From Phytophthora sp. 'mugwort' (Eukaryota > Oomycota > Peronosporomycetes > Peronosporales > Peronosporaceae): a stretch of 64,000 bases of DNA. The stretch lies in contig JAUCEF010000012.1 in assembly GCA_033558025.1 (NCBI GenBank), forward strand, positions 992,001-1,056,000. Reading direction: 5' to 3'. This document shows positions 10,927 to 21,804 of the stretch, one piece after another. The position numbers and the translations under genes are program-made. The stretch's first letter is position 1, and the number at the start of each line of letters is the position of its first letter. The notes under the pieces are model-generated. The model was not told where the DNA came from, did no database searches, and saw only the letters and a program-made list of their open reading frames with translations.

Positions 10927-11649
10927 TATGCACCGCCGCAGTCGATGTTAACGCACTGCTGTGCTGCCGAACTGGTTGCTAAGAGATTTACTTGTAGCAG
11001 CAACCCCATGTCGTTTTGTAATAAATCGAGTGCCACTGAATCGCGTAGCGGAGCTCTAAATGTTGCAGTCCTGAAAAATATACTATAAAAATATAATTGA
11101 TATTTTTCTATTTCATTGAATAAATACTGTCGCTTGACAGCGTAGCGTATCAATAATATTCGCAGACATTCAATACTACAACCAAGAACAGCTTCAATTT
11201 AATCCTACCAACAATTTTGTAATCAATAGTGGACCCAAATCTTTTCTGTTGGGTTCTTGACGTTCAAAATCTTCGAAGCTACCGCTAGACAGCGAGTCCT
11301 TTTTTTCTATCCCATACATTTGATGTCAATCAAATGAATGGGTTGACAAAAGAACTGACGAACTAGAGCAGTGAAGGCAAAATACTATACATGTATGTTT
11401 TTGTCATTTATTATTGCTTTTCTTAAATCATGTGCTACCGTATGATCGTAGTCCTAAGCGTCGTTTAGTTTTAAGGGTTAGCGAGCAGACATCCAATGGT
11501 AGACGTCTATTTTTGAACATATGGCTCCATTGCTGCCTATTTTATCTCATCTAATTTATGCGCTAGTACTGGTAAAAGAAGGCTTGCACTCACTGGCTAA
11601 TAATCGCGCAGGAGCACTCGTCATAGGACGGCCACGAGAGGAAAGAAGA
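10927..11649. other. AT-rich intergenic region
   Basis: No gene is supported. It contains the hairpin at 11311-11342 and leads into the decayed pogo-type transposase. Confidence 0.45.
11311..11342. repeat. Hairpin with 14-bp arms
   Basis: Arms 11311-11324 and 11329-11342 are complementary except for one mismatch, around a GTCA loop. It could be a transposon end or a structured element; its role is unknown. Confidence 0.6.
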
Positions 11650-13160
11650 GGAAAAGTTCCAGCTCATGACGGTGGAGTACTCACACAAGATAGACGTCCT
11701 CTACTACAGACACGACGGCTATGACCCTCGATGGGACGATTGCGCACTTCTACGGAGACTTGACTGATAACGAAGTCAGAGCCAAGAAGAAGCAAATAAA
11801 TAAGTGGATTAAGCAAAGCAAGCCATTCGGGAAACATGCGACAGCGGGCGAGGACGTCACCGAAATCTGAGAAGATTGGCCGACGCAAATGTAGTTTCTC
11901 GAGAAGCAGAAGCCTATACTGTGCAGCGGATAAATTCTCTCCGTAAAGACGGCCCCCAGTGTCCAGATTGATGCTGCAACACCAAGCAAAGGATATTGCC
12001 CTTCGCGCTCGGACTAGGCAAGGCCAAATTACACCTGGAGACGCTCTCGTTGTAGCTCAAAAGTTTATGGCGATGGTTCGAAGAACCATTGTGGACAAAC
12101 AATGCACCCAGGTGTATAATGCTGATCAGACAGGTATGTCCATTATTTCTTGATAGTTCTACCAAATCTCTAACGTCCAGTAGCTGTATTTGTTGAGTAT
12201 TTATCTAAGCAGACAATTTCAAAACGAGGTGTGAAGACCGTGTGGGTAAAGTGCGCGAAATAAAGCGAAAGCAAGGCAACTGCAATGCTTTTAGCTGATT
12301 GGAAAGGTTACTAAATACCGGGCCTTTCTTCTCTTTAAAAGCACCCCGGCACAAACAAAAGAAAAACAAACGGAAAACAATGAGCTGCGCCATGACTTTG
12401 GAGCAACCGTTTGAAGACGCGAAGTTAAAGTTTTGCAGGACCAGAACGACTGTGAAATTTACGGCAATAAATGTCCATGATGGAACGTCAAACTTTCGCT
12501 AAAGTTCCGCTTTGACGACCGACACAGTGGTGATGATAACTTGTTGCTCTTATGGGACAATTTCGGCGGGTATTGGACCGAGGACGTCGTCAATTACGCA
12601 GCTACGACAAATGTCATCCTACTCAAAATCTCCCGGCGCTACACGTACGTCTGCCAACCGGCAGACGTTTCATGGAACAAACCGTTCAAATCTGGACTTC
12701 GATCGCTTTGAATCATGTACCTCCGCGAACAACTCGGCGCGAACCTCGCTGAGGCTATGAGACGTGAAGAAAAGCGTACTGAATTGGAGAAAGTCATTCT
12801 AAAGCACGGAAAGAACCTGCATAAGCTGATGCTGATGCCGAGGCTGCCAGGATACACGGTAACTACACAAAAGAAACGTTCAAGAAGAAGCCACCGAGCC
12901 GTACCGTCATTACGCAGTGGTGTCGAAATGCTGGGCAGCGTTGAAAAAGAAGACGATCATCAGCGGCTTTAGCCAAGTCGGAATACTAAACGATACTCGT
13001 GTGACGGAAGACGGAGCTGACTTCCAGCAGATTGAAAACGGTATGTAGAGGACCTGGAAAGCTGCGATCTTGCTAGTGGAGAAGCTATGTCGGATGACGA
13101 TATCGGATTCGGCGACGATGTCACCAGTGATAGCGAAGACGATACAGATAGGTAAAACAC
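11650..13160 (+). pseudogene. Pogo/Tigger-type (DDE_1) transposase, decayed
   Basis: Reading across frames recovers a CENP-B/pogo-type protein. The N-terminal helix-turn-helix region starts near 11660 (FQLMTVEYSHKIDVLYY). A second DNA-binding segment (REAEAYTVQRINSLRKDG ... VSRLMLQHQ) lies near 11905-12000. The first catalytic Asp is in YNADQT (~12120), followed by a 47-bp GT-AG intron-like gap (12134-12180) and VFVEYLSKQTISKRG. The second is in LLLWDNFGGYWTEDVV (~12550) and the third in VCQPADVSWNKP (~12655). Stops and frameshifts occur throughout, so it is not functional. Confidence 0.75.
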
Positions 13161-13189
13161 ACTGCTATATTCACTACAGATTCCCGCCC

Positions 13190-14409
13190 TTCTCGCGGAG
13201 AATACATAGCATGCAGCTCTGCAGCGTCATGAAGATGTTGTCCAGCTTGTCAGGACCCATGCTCTCGAACGCATCTTCAACGGCGCCTATGAGGCTGTGA
13301 ATTCCGTGGATGGATACACGGTTTTGGATGCTCTGAATCGCGTTGAAGAGACCAAAATCTCAGATGTTGAGGTCGGACGAGTTGGGGGGCTGGAACAGCA
13401 GGCGGATGGACCAGCCGCCTTCGGAACCCGCTGCCACAGTCAGGGTCAAGAGGAGAGATGTGGGTCTTCGCGTTGTCCTGCTAGATCAAGATTGAGCGTC
13501 ACCCGATCTCCTCGTGGCGACTGTTTCTTGATAGCAGGGATAGCAAACCGCAGCAGGTAGTCTTTGTAGACAGCACGATTGACTACTTCGATGTTCCGTT
13601 TGCAGACGGTGCCTCTGGGGCGATTTGGACTACTACGCTGCGCTACATAGGCTTCCGTCAGTGGTCACAGTCCCAACTTGCCGTTCCATCTGCACTTTCA
13701 GTGGGGATCGTACCTGCAACATAAATAAAAGTGTTAAGAGACAAAAAGGATATAAAATACATAAAAACATTGGAGGTATTACCGCGGTCGTGCAACAGTG
13801 ACCAAGATCATGGTCTTGGGGATGTACCGCTTGCTTTTCCTGATTCGGTGTGGAGGTTCCTCGCTGGGAGACAGCAAATAGTTGCGCTTATCCTTATCCT
13901 CATAGAACGACTTTTCGCCCACGCGGACGACGTTGTCCATCGTCTCGAATTCAAGTGAGACATCGTCGATGAAGGTGAGAACATGCTCAGCCCGGGCCAG
14001 CTTGTTTTCGATTGTAAGCGTAGGTCGCATGCGTGCTGTCACACTCGCGAGCTCATCCTCAGCCAACAGAGAGCGCACAATGTGGCGGGAGACGCCTGCC
14101 CTGGCAGCGGCACGTCGTTCCACCTAGGAATCTTCAATCGAAAGCACTTGCAGCTTGGCGACGACTTCGGCTCGGTCCTTCCCCCTTCCTTCCAGAGCGT
14201 TTCTTGATGTGGCTCTGCCACTCGCCTCCCACAACACCTGACTCGACGCTTAGGCAATAGCGGACCCATATATTACCGATAGCGGAGGTGTTCCACTCGA
14301 TACGGCGGGCGACGACTGTCTTGGCTCCGTGGGGCAGATCGCCTTCGCTACTTCGCTTGAGCAGCTTGTCGATTATGCTGTGGCGCTCTTGATCGGCGAG
14401 GTTGGGCAT
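13190..14409 (-). pseudogene. Mariner-like transposase, decayed
   Basis: The minus strand starts with MPNLADQERHSIIDKLLKRS at 14409 and continues through the DNA-binding region GAKTVVARRI. From about 14120 it reads ARAGVSRHIVRSLLAEDEL, then the core with TFIDDVSLEF. The block that should hold the first catalytic Asp reads VVRVGEKSFYEDK, so the expected VDEKWF Asp is Gly here. A distal part (QDNAK-like near 13440, then PPNSSDLN near 13390) is recovered after frame changes. The intact piece 14123-13779 is followed by stops. The element is dead. Confidence 0.72.
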
Positions 14410-14949
14410 GGCGAGGAGGCAGAGGGCTAGTGGTGTTTGATGTGGACTGGGCGGGGAGTTAGAAAATGAGGAAGAGAAGTTGGCTTACACGAGGACGCGT
14501 AGCTCCTCATTGTGATGGCGTTCGGAGCCAACCAAACCAGCAACCAATAGCTGAAGCTCCCGAGGTTTATTACAGCCAATAATATGTATATAATCCCGTT
14601 TGTATGCCTCTTGGTGATTATCTTTGTGCAAACAATCTATCATTTCCGACCGCAGGTAGTATATATTTATTGGTGTGTGAACCAACAGGCTATACATATT
14701 ACGACGAAATGATGTGACGGACGTATTGATGTGACACTTAAGGTTTTTATGAAGGTATGCTAAATTCTTATATATATATTTCGACCAATTAGAATTAGAT
14801 TATATGGGCATTGCGCGCGCCGAGCAGTCCACAATTCATGGCTACGACTCGAAGAGACGGCGATGCTGAAATTCGCTTGCGCTCATGGGGCGTTAGAGAC
14901 AACATGGTTTCTAGCATTGTTCTCGGAGAAGAAGAAGGAGGCGCCGGTG
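14410..14949. other. AT-rich intergenic region, no gene seen
   Basis: This lies between the mariner remnant and the next fragment and includes a (TA)n stretch near 14770. No supportable coding region. Confidence 0.4.
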
Positions 14950-15390
14950 CGAAGAAGGTGCATCTGGGAACAAAGGGAGCAGCGCTACTGAGAGGGCTGT
15001 ATTATCCGATGGTAACCAACGCTCCGTCTCCCGCCGGATGGCGTTTAGCGACGTGTTCAAGGTGCAAGTGCTCAACGAGCTGAAGAGAGGATGCGTAATC
15101 GCGGCGCTGGCCGAGCGGTACGGCATTAAATCCGGCGGGCAATCTACCAATGAGGAAAAACAGAAAGCCAAGTTGTGTGTGGCCTGCGACAATAAGATGG
15201 CTTCAAAATTATGTTTGGGCGGGCGAGGGCGGCCATGATCCTTTCTGCATTCTGAAGAACTGGTCCAATGGATTAAATCAATGCGCCGCGACGATTTTCC
15301 TCTAGGATGAGCCTGTTGTTGCATTCGTTAAGGAAGAGTATGATGAATGGGTACAAACTATCTTGCCTCAAGCTTATTGGCAAGCCTCTG
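14950..15390 (+). pseudogene. Helix-turn-helix part of a pogo-like transposase, fragment
   Basis: A frame at 15038-15238 gives FSDVFKVQVLNELKRG ... IAALAERYGIKSG, a helix-turn-helix pattern, and ends at GGRGRP. After a stop, the next frame gives SEELVQWIKSMRRDDFPL and VVAFVKEEYDEWVQ, as in oomycete pogo/CENP-B-type proteins. No DDE core follows; Copia sequence begins instead. Confidence 0.5.
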
Positions 15391-16260
15391 GTGAATTTAA
15401 GAGCGATGCGTGAATACTGTGAGGAGCATGATATTACCCGACAGTACACGAACGCCTACTCATCGCAGGAAAACGGAATCGTGGCACGAGCCAATGGTAT
15501 CGTGATGCCCAGAGTGCGATATATGCTGTCAGCGGTTCAGTTACAGCACATCCTACATGACGAGGCATCGTTGCATATGGTGACGACACTGAACTAGCTG
15601 CGACGAAGCTGATGGGCTTGAGCTGTCATTTCATAAGTCGAGATCGGCACCCATGTTGGATGCCTTGCGAGCCTGGCGATGTATTGCGCATGAGCGAGTT
15701 CCTTATTAATCAAACAAATGATGGAGGAACTGGAGTCGAGGGCAAATCTGTCTTATGGTTACAGAATTGATACGCCTGGTTACAAGTTCCTGGACTTGCA
15801 GACAGCTCAGGTGGAGGTTACGCCATCACGAAGAATATACCGCTGATGTGAATTACGGACGACAGTTGCTGGAGAATGCCTTGAAACGCAGTTGGGACAA
15901 CTCCATAGCAACTTTGCAATCCACGTTACATGAATGGTCCGATCGACACTGTGCAGCCTCGTCCCATCTGTTCTATGCTGGAATCACGGAGCATTGGCAG
16001 TGTTAGTCTTGCACTACGTTGTAAATTGCCGCGCTCAACCCACGAGCACTTTCCTGCATATACTGAGAGAGTCATATTCGTGGGGTTATTCCCTAACCAG
16101 TACCGATTTGCCATCATCGTCTCGGAGCCAGGACCTGTTCCAGAACCACACATGGATGATCTTACGGACAGCCGTATGCTGAACGCGGAAGCGCCCAACA
16201 CGGCAAACTCTTGAACCAGCTGCGCACTTTGAGCGAATAACAAACGCATAGGAACTTTTA
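15370..16260 (+). pseudogene. Ty1/Copia polyprotein fragment (integrase region)
   Basis: The frame at 15307-15597 contains LRAMREYCEEHDITRQYTN followed by YSSQENGIVARANG, the typical Copia integrase segment that holds the last catalytic residue (E in QENG). Downstream, after frame changes, GYKFLDLQTAQVEVT (about 15770-15815) matches the post-integrase Copia segment. Gag, protease and most of RT are missing. I saw no LTRs. Confidence 0.65.
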
Positions 16261-16829
16261 GCTTACATACAGCTGAAAATGACTTCCTCATCTCGCACGC
16301 TCATGAATCTGCGAGCGCGGCAGCGAGCAAATGGAAGATCCCGACACAGCGTTCGCTTAAAAACCCTCGTCGGCCGCGCGATAATGAGTGCCGACACACG
16401 CGCCTTTTTCGCTTGGTCAGAGATCTCAGGCTTCGTCACGCAGAACGTTGGACTTCATGTTGGTCACACCCGACGATGGATCGGCGTCTTCCGAATAACG
16501 ACGCTCTCCTCTTTCCTGCTTCTCAGAACTCGTATCTCTCTCCTCCTCGTCCTTCTTCGTGATAGAGTTCTCCTCCCCGTCCTTCATCTTCTGCTCCTGC
16601 GGCTGTACGTCCTGCGTATCCTGCTTCACCAGCCTGGACGCCACGGCTGCGAACATTTTTGGGCTGAACTCAATTCTGTCCCCCACTAGAAGCAGCCATG
16701 ATCTCCGAAGCAACCGCATTCTAGCATACACACGTCCGGCGCCGATAGCGACCCGAAGTTCAGTAGGAGCGTCTAGCCCAGAAGCGAGCCCAGCGACGAG
16801 GCCAGTCAGCCGCGCCCAGCCTCCACGAG
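16261..16829. other. Low-complexity charged region, origin unclear
   Basis: A minus-strand open frame (16878-16426) encodes a Lys/Glu-rich C-terminal part that looks gag-like, but its family is unknown. By the inversion model, the right end of this block (around 16.8 kb) is the left breakpoint next to the Polinton fibre fragment. Confidence 0.3.
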
Positions 16830-17530
16830 TCCGACACCGATAATGCGGCGGGAGCCACGGATACACTTGGGGTCTCAATGGGCACCTATACGGCTGATCC
16901 GGTCAGATGGATGGTGAATGGTACCAATCGGATGATGCTAAGCGCATCAGGTAGGTTATCGGTTGATCGGGTCTCTCCGGAAGCCACAATCCGTTCTGGT
17001 GGCCAAATTTGGGCTGACGAGCAGATTCATGTCAAAAGCAACCTAGCAGATAAGGCGATGTACCGTTGGAATTGGATCCAATCGAATTATCCCGCGATCG
17101 GAAATCATGTCAGTCCATCGACTATCCGAATTTGCATTTGTGATTCTAATTATGCATGGGGACAGGGTATGCTGCTATTATATGGAGGATCGTATACAAA
17201 TGGATCAGATAGAGATTACAAGAAGGATTTCAACGATATCCCATATGGTTTAGAGTTTGTGATGCGCCCTCGCGCCTTCACTTGGAAGCAGGACAATCGA
17301 CGCTCTATTGGTTTTATAGCCCAGGTGATGTTGGATGTACGTCCGATACCTGTTAGTGGCGATCCGGGTCATCCGATAAACCCCGATACAGGCATGCTTA
17401 ACGATGGGATGGGCATTGACCTAGGATCGCTGACGGCGGTACTATGCAAGGCGACCCAAGCGCTCAAAGCCGAATTGGATCAATTAAAAAATAGTCTTGA
17501 TCACCCTTATAGCACGAATGTACGTGTTTT
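16830..17530 (+). pseudogene. Fibre protein C-terminal part with peptidase S74-type chaperone domain
   Basis: The open frame at 16878-17648 extends in frame upstream without a Met (…DNAAGATDTLGVSMGTYT…). It reads like virus fibre proteins: NGTNRMMLSASGRLSVD, then SDRDYKKDFNDIPYGLEFVM ... PRAFTWKQDNRRSIGFIAQ, which matches the S74 intramolecular-chaperone pattern (SDxxxK ... GFIAQ) with Ser-Asp present. A short coiled coil (KATQALKAELDQLKN) closes the domain near 17500. It has no N-terminal fibre region of its own. That part lies at 29257-30618 on the other strand, so this is half of a broken gene. Sequence after ~17530 is not fibre-like. Confidence 0.72.
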
Positions 17531-17722
17531 TTTGGGATTTATTGTGAGCCCATACGCTGGTGCCCGATCTGGTTGCCCTAATCACGGAATCATTCCTTGG
17601 TGGAGTTCTAACTACGAGCTTCTCCATGAGGGCTTTCAGCTCCGTTAGGTTGCTCTTGGCCTCGCGCTGGCTACGCGTTGCGGGTGTCGATTAGTCGAGT
17701 GTTGATGAACATAACCATGTTG

Positions 17723-19835
17723 CTATACGATGGCGAGCAAAACTTCTTTGAACTCATCGTCAGAAAATAGTTTTGCAGAGTACATATCCACGAGCACTCG
17801 CTTGAGGTCACGAATCATGACGGGATTATCGTTTCCGAGCATGAGCTCTCCCTTCAGCTTCAGGTACTCTTGCGTGAGTACATCGCGTGGATCCTTGATC
17901 GGATCGCGTAGCGCGTGCTGAATATGCGTGATACGAAGCAACTCATAGAAAGACTCATTTGTCATCCATGGACAGTGATTCATACAGCTGCTGGTTGATG
18001 GAGCCATTGAATACCAGAGTCTTGATCAGCTCCGACAAATCCTTACTAATTTCGCGCTGTGCTCCGTCTGTCGAGCGATTGGGATAAACTACTTTTAGGA
18101 TACCCTCGTTGAGCTTCGGGAGATGGACAAATATAGTCCCAATCCGTTGTATGCCAGCGCTGAGTAAGTACCGGTGCCCTCCAGCTGCGTGAGATTATAG
18201 CCCCGGTTGGAGTGATACTTGATCGGGTTCCCATCCTTATCAACGAGCTTTTTATTAACGTATCCGGCTCCATGAAGACCCCGCTCTCTTACGGCTGGTT
18301 TCATCTCAAGATTCATATCAATCGATGGACCATCGCTCGGGATAACTTTCTCAAACGTGGATTTGCTGAGCTGAGGTCCGAGTCGATGCTCTCTGATCTT
18401 GTCAGGATTGTCGTTGTAGTATGTCACAGCCTGAATGAGATATTCGATAACACCTTGAAAGGTTAGAGGACAGCTAAGATTCATACGTGTCAACGCTTCC
18501 GCCGTAGCAAGCGGATCCTCCGTCAGATTCGGCACCGGCGTGCTGTCTCTGGTTTTGGCTTTGATCCGACGAATACCGCCAAATAGATCGAGGTAGTATC
18601 CACTCGGATGGTATCGCTTATTCAGCTTCGATACTGCCGGAGGTAAATATTCTCGAAGCAACCAAGGATTATCTGTGTATAGATCTTGAACGAGCTTCTT
18701 ATAATCACCAGCGGCATAGACCATATCAAAATTGCTCCAACCGATCGACTCAGCTCGTTGAGGTTCGGTCGCTTCTGATCGATGTTCAAGCCAGATACAG
18801 CGCTATCCTCGAGTGGTCGTTTTGTTGCTGATTTTATCGCTGCTCCAGTGGTATCCAGTACGATGTCTCGGTTCTGAGCGCTTTGGAAGAGAAACCAAAG
18901 AGTGTTGGGCCACGACAGAAGAGAACGCTCTTTCTTATCGGATTGACGATGATTCGAGATTTGACGGAGCTTAAAATCGTTTGGATCGATGTAATATTCA
19001 CTGAGTGGCTCGGGCAAGCCTCGAAGACTATCTGAACGCCCCACCGCACAGAACCCAGATTTGCCATTGAAGCTATGCAAGAGCTTACTCTTGACGACCT
19101 CTCTGTTGTTTCCTATGACTTTGATCAATTTGTTTTCGATTCTTGAGCGATATCATCAGTTCGCGAGTCTTTTGACATATTCTCATCAATAGCTTGATTG
19201 ATGATCGAGTTTAGAGCGGAGCGACTCTCACCCAGTCTCTCACTACCAACGTTTTCCTTCAGTGTGTTGAACGTAGGGCGTAGAGCACACGATTTCTCTC
19301 GTAGCTCTCGAGCTCGAACATGACCATCCACTAATCTACTTGGGGTGAGGATGTACTCGAGAGTAGCTTCCCAGTCGATGATACCGACAAGTTCACTTTG
19401 CTTATCGTTTCGAACGGCAATCCGAGACGAGCGGTGATAAAGCCTAGCGTCAGGGCCAGGAAGTACATATCTCGTTTCGCTTTAGCATCAGATACCAGTA
19501 ACGGATCAAACATTGGATGAAGATCCCATGCTGCGAGGTCAGGCTGGGGTTTGAACAAATCGACTATTGCCTCGTAAGTCTTCCTCTGGCGATCTCATCC
19601 TCACCCGAGGTAGATGTAGTCGCCTGAGCTGAATTGTTCTCTGATGTAGTTGTTTGAGTTTCAGTCGATACCATGCTTGATGCTATCGGAATTATGCTCG
19701 CTTCGCTATTGGTGGCCCACACCGTCTCCGCATATCGTTGCTTTAGATGATTACGATAGATATCTTGCGCTCAGCATCGTGGAGTAGTTCTTGTCGCTTA
19801 CGTCGCGCTGTGATAGAGTAGAGAATGACGAACAT
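17723..19835 (-). pseudogene. Large Polinton protein of unknown function, frameshifted
   Basis: A run of consecutive minus-strand frames in one direction fits a single ~700-residue protein: a start Met at 19835 (MFVILYSITARRKRQELLHD), then a Thr/Ser-rich part, and frames at 19558-19331, 19331-19125, 19128-18622, 18724-18095 and 18007-17723. Identifiable stretches include YYIDPNDFKLRQISNHRQ and WLLREYLPPAVSKLNKRYHP. I recognise no catalytic motif. Its place inside the element suggests a virion or element-specific protein. Confidence 0.5.
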
Positions 19836-19842
19836 CGTTTGA

Positions 19843-20317
19843 TTATACAACAGCAGAGATAGTATTGACTAAAATATTAAATATAATTTTAGTAAGAATA
19901 CTGGTTGGTGGTAAATTTATGGAATCTCCATCGATCGCAAGTATGTGATGGACGAGAGCGTTTCGCCTCGTGAGCAATCGATCGTACTCATCTCGAGCCT
20001 CCACGGCTGTCATATCAAATAGTTTCTTAATATGCCCTCGAAAGAACGGATTATCGATGATTGCTCGATATGAATGATTATCTCCACCAATTTTGATCAG
20101 TTCCGATTTGATGTAGTCGAGTCTCTATATGACATCAATCTTTTCTTTCCGATCATTGCTTATCTCAATGTATCACCTGATTCGCTGATGCATCTTCGCG
20201 AGCTCCTTGCGGTACATAACGATTTGTTCATCTTTATCGTGCTGAAAGCAATACCCTGATTTGAGAGCATTGCGAGCACGGGACGTTGCTTTTAGTGGTT
20301 GCTTGACATTTACTCAT
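19843..20317 (-). pseudogene. Small protein with CxxxTKS...GYCFQHD zinc-binding-like N-terminus, frameshifted
   Basis: The minus strand starts MSKCQATTKS at 20317. After frame changes it gives ALKSGYCFQHDKDEQ, which resembles a short Cys/His zinc-binding module seen in many phage and virus proteins (DUF5763-like, by memory). A helical region follows (MYRKELAKMHQRI, then VEARDEYDRLLTRRNALVHH), with two internal stops. The stop at 19843 is 7 bp from the start of the next minus-strand gene, a compact virus-like spacing. Confidence 0.5.
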
Positions 20318-20361
20318 ATCAAATTTATCGCTATCTATATATATTACCAAATAGTTTTGCA

Positions 20362-20466
20362 ATGGATGAGATCTAGTACATCGATTACGATGCTCTTGAT
20401 GCCGCTGCAGTCTATGACAATACTGGTGATGAGGAAGAAGCTGAAATTATTGTAAAAAATATGTAG
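20362..20466 (+). pseudogene. Tiny acidic ORF with one stop
   Basis: ATG at 20362 gives four codons, a TAG, and then an in-frame acidic stretch (YIDYDALDAAAVYDNTGDEE) to a stop at 20466. It may be a small element gene with one nonsense mutation, or chance. Confidence 0.25.
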
Positions 20467-20528
20467 AGCTCAGGAGACGAGCTGAGATAGCAAGAATTGA
20501 GCTTGCGCCATTGGCGCCTCCGAGACCG

Positions 20529-21415
20529 GTCAGATGCCCGTCTCCGGCGAAGCTTGATCTGTACCCCAGTACTGCTTCTCCAGCGTGCTCATCTCATTTT
20601 TGTTGATTAGTCGGAGATTGTCCTGACTCTCCCATGACGGCTCATCATACCCTTTCCGCTAAATAAAATACGTGTATATGCCGTTGCGCATTTGTTTTTA
20701 TGATTCAGAATCGCCTCCGCTTCATATATCTTACCAGGTTCAACATCCGTATCCGTGATAGCAAACTTGACGTGTTTGAGCTCGTTGGGGGACTTATAAA
20801 GAACGTGGCCGTTCTTGGAGCGTATTTGGATGCGATATCCATCCATTCCTGCAACTTCATAGACGAGAGTACTTCACTTCGCAGTTTCCTTACCAAACTG
20901 TTTCGATTTGAGACGACAAGCAACTGTCTCACCCGTAGTGAATTCATTGTCGACCTCTCGTAGTAGTTTTTTTATTTTGATCGAGCTCCGCTTGAATGAC
21001 GCTTCCTCTCGCTTCGTTTGGAGTCATGCCAATGGCGCTATGCTTAGTTGAATTGTAGTTCTCAATCAAGTCGGATACTAATCGCTTGCATAGAGTAAGC
21101 TTTGAACGCAGCAACCGTTGCTTGATCGTTCGATTGTATCGCTTGATTTTCCCATCGTTGAGCGTTCTCCAGGCTCATTGTAGAAATGAGTAATTTTCGA
21201 CTTCTTGAATAGCTTTGGACTTTTTGATTCATGAATTCAGATCCGTTGTCGCTCGTCATGATGCTCGGTTTGTGAAGTTTTACGAAACGTTTGAGAGCTC
21301 TCAGAATGGTGTCTGCTTGTTTGTTAGGGGTTAGCTTTACGTACCCAATCGAATATTGATATTGACGGCTGCGAGTAGCGTTCACCCTTCCCAGTAATCT
21401 GTCGATATTACGAGA
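20529..21415 (-). pseudogene. Polinton integrase: catalytic core C-part plus chromodomain
   Basis: Minus-strand frames give AAVNINIRLG and GYVKLTPNKQADTILRAL, then the second catalytic Asp in MTSDNGSEFMN. After a frame change comes YNEPGE and GK-IER with the catalytic Glu. Further on, FTTGETVACRLKSKQFGK resembles the SH3-like region. A chromodomain follows: IYEAEAILNHK, then, after a frameshift, KGYDEPSWESQDNLRL, ending near 20529. The N-terminal part with the first catalytic Asp is absent here; it sits on the plus strand at 25785-26006. Chromodomains at integrase C-termini are known in Polintons and chromoviruses and are thought to guide insertion. Confidence 0.8.
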
Positions 21416-21499
21416 TACGTAAATAATCGAGATCATTTTATTTTACCTATCTTAACAAATAATTACTTAGTATATAGATACTATCAAGAATCTACAGAA

Positions 21500-21691
21500 A
21501 TGGCCTACTCACCCGAGAAGTATCAATCCAACAAGGCAACCATCGCAGCTGCGAAGAAGCGATATTACGAAAAGAACCGCGAACGGATTCTCGCTCGTCA
21601 GAAAGCGTACGATGAGAAGCATCGTGAGGAGATAAGCGAACGCCAGAAGAAATACTACGCTAAACGCGCTGGAAGGATTGTTCTCGACTAA
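21500..21691 (+). CDS. Small basic Lys/Arg/Tyr-repeat protein of the Polinton
   Basis: 63 residues, intact. It is built from repeats of a charged helix-forming unit around K-x-Y-x-E-K-x-R-E: KKRYYEKNRERILARQK, then YDEKHREEISERQKKYYAK. Highly basic, probably one long helix or coiled coil. Similar small proteins occur in large DNA viruses and Polintons; a nucleic-acid-binding role is inferred from charge only. It lies ~110 bp before the polymerase gene on the same strand. Confidence 0.6.
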   Translation: MAYSPEKYQSNKATIAAAKKRYYEKNRERILARQKAYDEKHREEISERQKKYYAKRAGRIVLD

Positions 21692-21804
21692 ATTCTAACT
21701 TTCTTTTATTGGTAGATGGAAGAGTTTTCTATTTAAAGCAAACCCTGATACAATATACCAAGTAGATAAAATAATATTTTTATCTTTTACCTCATATACT
21801 CGCC

